From Acidobacteriota bacterium (GTDB lineage: Bacteria > Acidobacteriota > Terriglobia > Acidoferrales > UBA7541): DNA of 6,941 nucleotides. The stretch spans positions 1 through 6,941 of the forward strand of contig JAFAZL010000342.1 of NCBI GenBank assembly GCA_019239815.1, read 5' to 3'. A model generated the notes under the pieces. The model saw only the letters and a list, made by a program, of their open reading frames with translations. It searched no databases and was not told the origin of the DNA. Below are positions 5,974-6,941 of the stretch, in pieces. Both the position numbers and the translations under genes were made by a program. Each line of letters starts with the position of its first letter. Position 1 is the first letter of the stretch.

Positions 5974-6648
5974 ATGTACGATGAGCCCATGCAAGTGACC
6001 ATCGACGATGGGCTGAAAAAGAAGTGCCCGCGCGCAGCGTTGGGTTGTATCACCGCTTCGGTCGAAGCGCCGCCTTCGCCGCAGGATCTTCTCGCGCTGA
6101 TGCAGCAGCGCGTCAATGAAATCCTCAAGCTGCCATTCCCTCGGGGTGTACTAGAAGCTCCCGAAATCGTTGCAACTCGCGCCGCCTACAAAGCGCTCGG
6201 CAAAGATCCCGCGCGCTATCGCGGCAGCGCTGAAGCGTTACTGCGTCGCGTGATCGGCGGCAAAGGCCTGCCGCAAATCAACGCCGTGGTCGATTCGATC
6301 AATCTCGTCTCAGTCGAGAGCCGCCTATCGATCGGCCTCTATGACCTCGTCAACGTTGAAGGTGACATCATCTTTCGCGCCGGCCGCAGCGGTGAAACCT
6401 ACAAAGGCATCGGCAAATACGATTTGAATCTGGAGGGCCTTCCGGTTTTCGCCGACTCGCGAGGTCCACACGGCAGCCCGACCAGCGATTCCGAACGCAC
6501 CATGGTCACTAGCGACACTCGCCGCGTGATCGCGATCATCATTTCTTTTAGCGGAGACGAAATCGTGGACCGTTGGACGCAGCGCCTAGTGAACATTTTT
6601 CAGCAGTACGCGTCAGGCACGTATTGCCAACAGTCCGTCGTCCGCTGA
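5974..6648 (+). CDS. Stand-alone B3/B4 tRNA-binding/editing domain protein
   Basis: A 224-residue protein of the B3/B4 family (COG3382-like), the domain that forms the editing site in the bacterial phenylalanyl-tRNA synthetase beta chain. Family features run from about 65 to 190: RAAYKALGKDPARYRGSAEAL, then GLPQINAVVDSINLVSVES, then GLYDLVNVEGDI, and finally FADSRGPHGSPTSDSERTMV. No synthetase catalytic, anticodon or B5 domain is present, so it is a free-standing module. A trans-editing or tRNA/amino-acid-derivative role is possible but not shown for such proteins in general. The first ATG (5974) is used. M6 (ATG 5989) is an equally good start, because homologues of this type often begin close to the VTIDDGLK strand, and neither start has a clear Shine-Dalgarno. 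It lies 37 bp after the phosphatase-like gene on the same strand with a hairpin between, so co-transcription is likely but perhaps attenuated. Confidence 0.87.
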   Translation: MYDEPMQVTIDDGLKKKCPRAALGCITASVEAPPSPQDLLALMQQRVNEILKLPFPRGVLEAPEIVATRAAYKALGKDPARYRGSAEALLRRVIGGKGLPQINAVVDSINLVSVESRLSIGLYDLVNVEGDIIFRAGRSGETYKGIGKYDLNLEGLPVFADSRGPHGSPTSDSERTMVTSDTRRVIAIIISFSGDEIVDRWTQRLVNIFQQYASGTYCQQSVVR

Positions 6649-6664
6649 GTCGCGGCGTCGGCGG
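6635..6664. terminator. Imperfect GC-rich hairpin between convergent genes
   Basis: CCGTCG (6635-6640) pairs with CGGCGG (6659-6664) using one G-U pair, and CCGC (6642-6645) pairs with GCGG (6652-6655). The two helices are separated by a small internal loop. The TGA stop of the B3/B4 gene lies in the 6-nt apical loop. The 19-bp gap between the convergent genes leaves no other room for a terminator. There is no T run on either strand and GC-rich DNA folds easily, so support is weak. Confidence 0.25.
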
Positions 6665-6667
6665 TCG

Positions 6668-6941
6668 CTACGACTGTGCCCGCGTCTGCCCCATCAAATT
6701 CAGCACAACCTGAAACCACCAGTTCGGCTGATAGCGAATCTGCACCGGCACGCCGCGAAGCTCGCCCCGCGTGCCCAACACAATCGTGAAGTACACGCGC
6801 TTGCCCGTAGCCTGATGCGCCGACAGAAAATCCGCCTGCAACAGATGCTCGTACGATTTCTCCGCCAGCGTTCCGCCTTTCGCGGCACTGATCTTGACGT
6901 CGAATTTTTCAATCGTTTCGACGTGCTCCAGCGCAAGCGTA
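6668..6941 (-). CDS. Hypothetical protein, C-terminal 90 residues (start beyond right edge)
   Basis: A minus-strand reading frame, open from the right edge to TAG at 6670-6668, encodes 90 residues beginning TLALEHVETIEKFDVKISAA and ending WWFQVVLNLMGQTRAQS. I take it as real because its composition is balanced, with alternating hydrophobic and polar stretches that look like beta strands (RVYFTIVLGTRGELRGVPVQ; IRYQPNWWFQVVLNL). The other minus-strand frame over the same stretch is an Arg/Cys/Ser-rich string with no protein-like character. No signal peptide can be judged because the N-terminus is missing. No motif known to me is present, so no function is proposed. It is convergent with the B3/B4 gene, with 19 bp between stop codons, and therefore belongs to a different transcription unit. 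Confidence 0.7.
   Translation of the reverse strand, partial: TLALEHVETIEKFDVKISAAKGGTLAEKSYEHLLQADFLSAHQATGKRVYFTIVLGTRGELRGVPVQIRYQPNWWFQVVLNLMGQTRAQS

Noticed and set aside
6700..6936. A 78-codon minus-strand frame at the right edge.
   Set aside because: It is in a different frame from the better-composed 90-residue C-terminus at 6668-6941 and consists largely of Arg, Cys and Ser.
1..6941. CRISPR arrays, tRNA/rRNA genes, insertion sequences, integrase sites, toxin-antitoxin or defence genes.
   Set aside because: Reading both strands showed no regularly spaced repeats, cloverleaf-like segments, transposase motifs or terminal inverted repeats. All convincing genes are metabolic, regulatory or membrane functions.

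Overview
The window looks like a chromosomal piece of an Acidobacteriota genome, probably of the Terriglobia/Koribacter type. The main reason is the 1116-residue outer-membrane protein. It has a carboxypeptidase-regulatory N-terminal domain, a plug with the FGGAIGGPI...FFFGDYQG signature, and the terminal pattern FRADAFNTFNHPNF...RRMQFSLRYSF. That family is greatly expanded in Acidobacteriota. The DNA is moderately GC-rich, so non-coding frames stay open for long stretches and there are many false ORFs. The taxonomic call is inference.

Layout, left to right. (1) 1-485, minus strand: N-terminal part of an RmlD-like NAD(P)-dependent sugar-nucleotide reductase/epimerase, cut by the left edge. 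(2) 486-628: intergenic, holding a perfect 12-bp hairpin just after the next gene's stop. (3) 629-3979, minus: the Oar/TonB-receptor-like outer-membrane protein, with an AGGAGGT ribosome-binding site. (4) 4027-4809, minus: a DeoR/GlpR-family repressor 47 bp upstream of the receptor gene and probably co-transcribed with it. (5) 4810-4904: divergent control region. A 15-bp near-palindrome here supplies an extended -10 element on each strand. (6) 4905-5936, plus: a divergent member of the inositol monophosphatase/FBPase superfamily with a GTG start. (7) 5974-6648, plus: a stand-alone B3/B4 (PheT-like tRNA-editing) domain protein, separated from the phosphatase gene by a strong hairpin that includes the phosphatase stop codon. 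(8) 6668-6941, minus: the C-terminal 90 residues of an unrecognised protein that runs off the right edge and is convergent with the B3/B4 gene.

The most coherent unit is 629-5936. A sugar-phosphate-responsive type of repressor appears to control, from one shared operator, its own gene plus an outer-membrane receptor on one side and a sugar/polyol-phosphate phosphatase-like enzyme on the other. This resembles a small carbohydrate (or other phosphorylatable ligand) uptake and processing locus, but the ligand cannot be read from the sequence. I did not find a CRISPR array, tRNA, rRNA, insertion sequence or defence system. The nearest thing to a novel finding is the compact two-sided promoter/operator and the uncharacterised phosphatase it would control.
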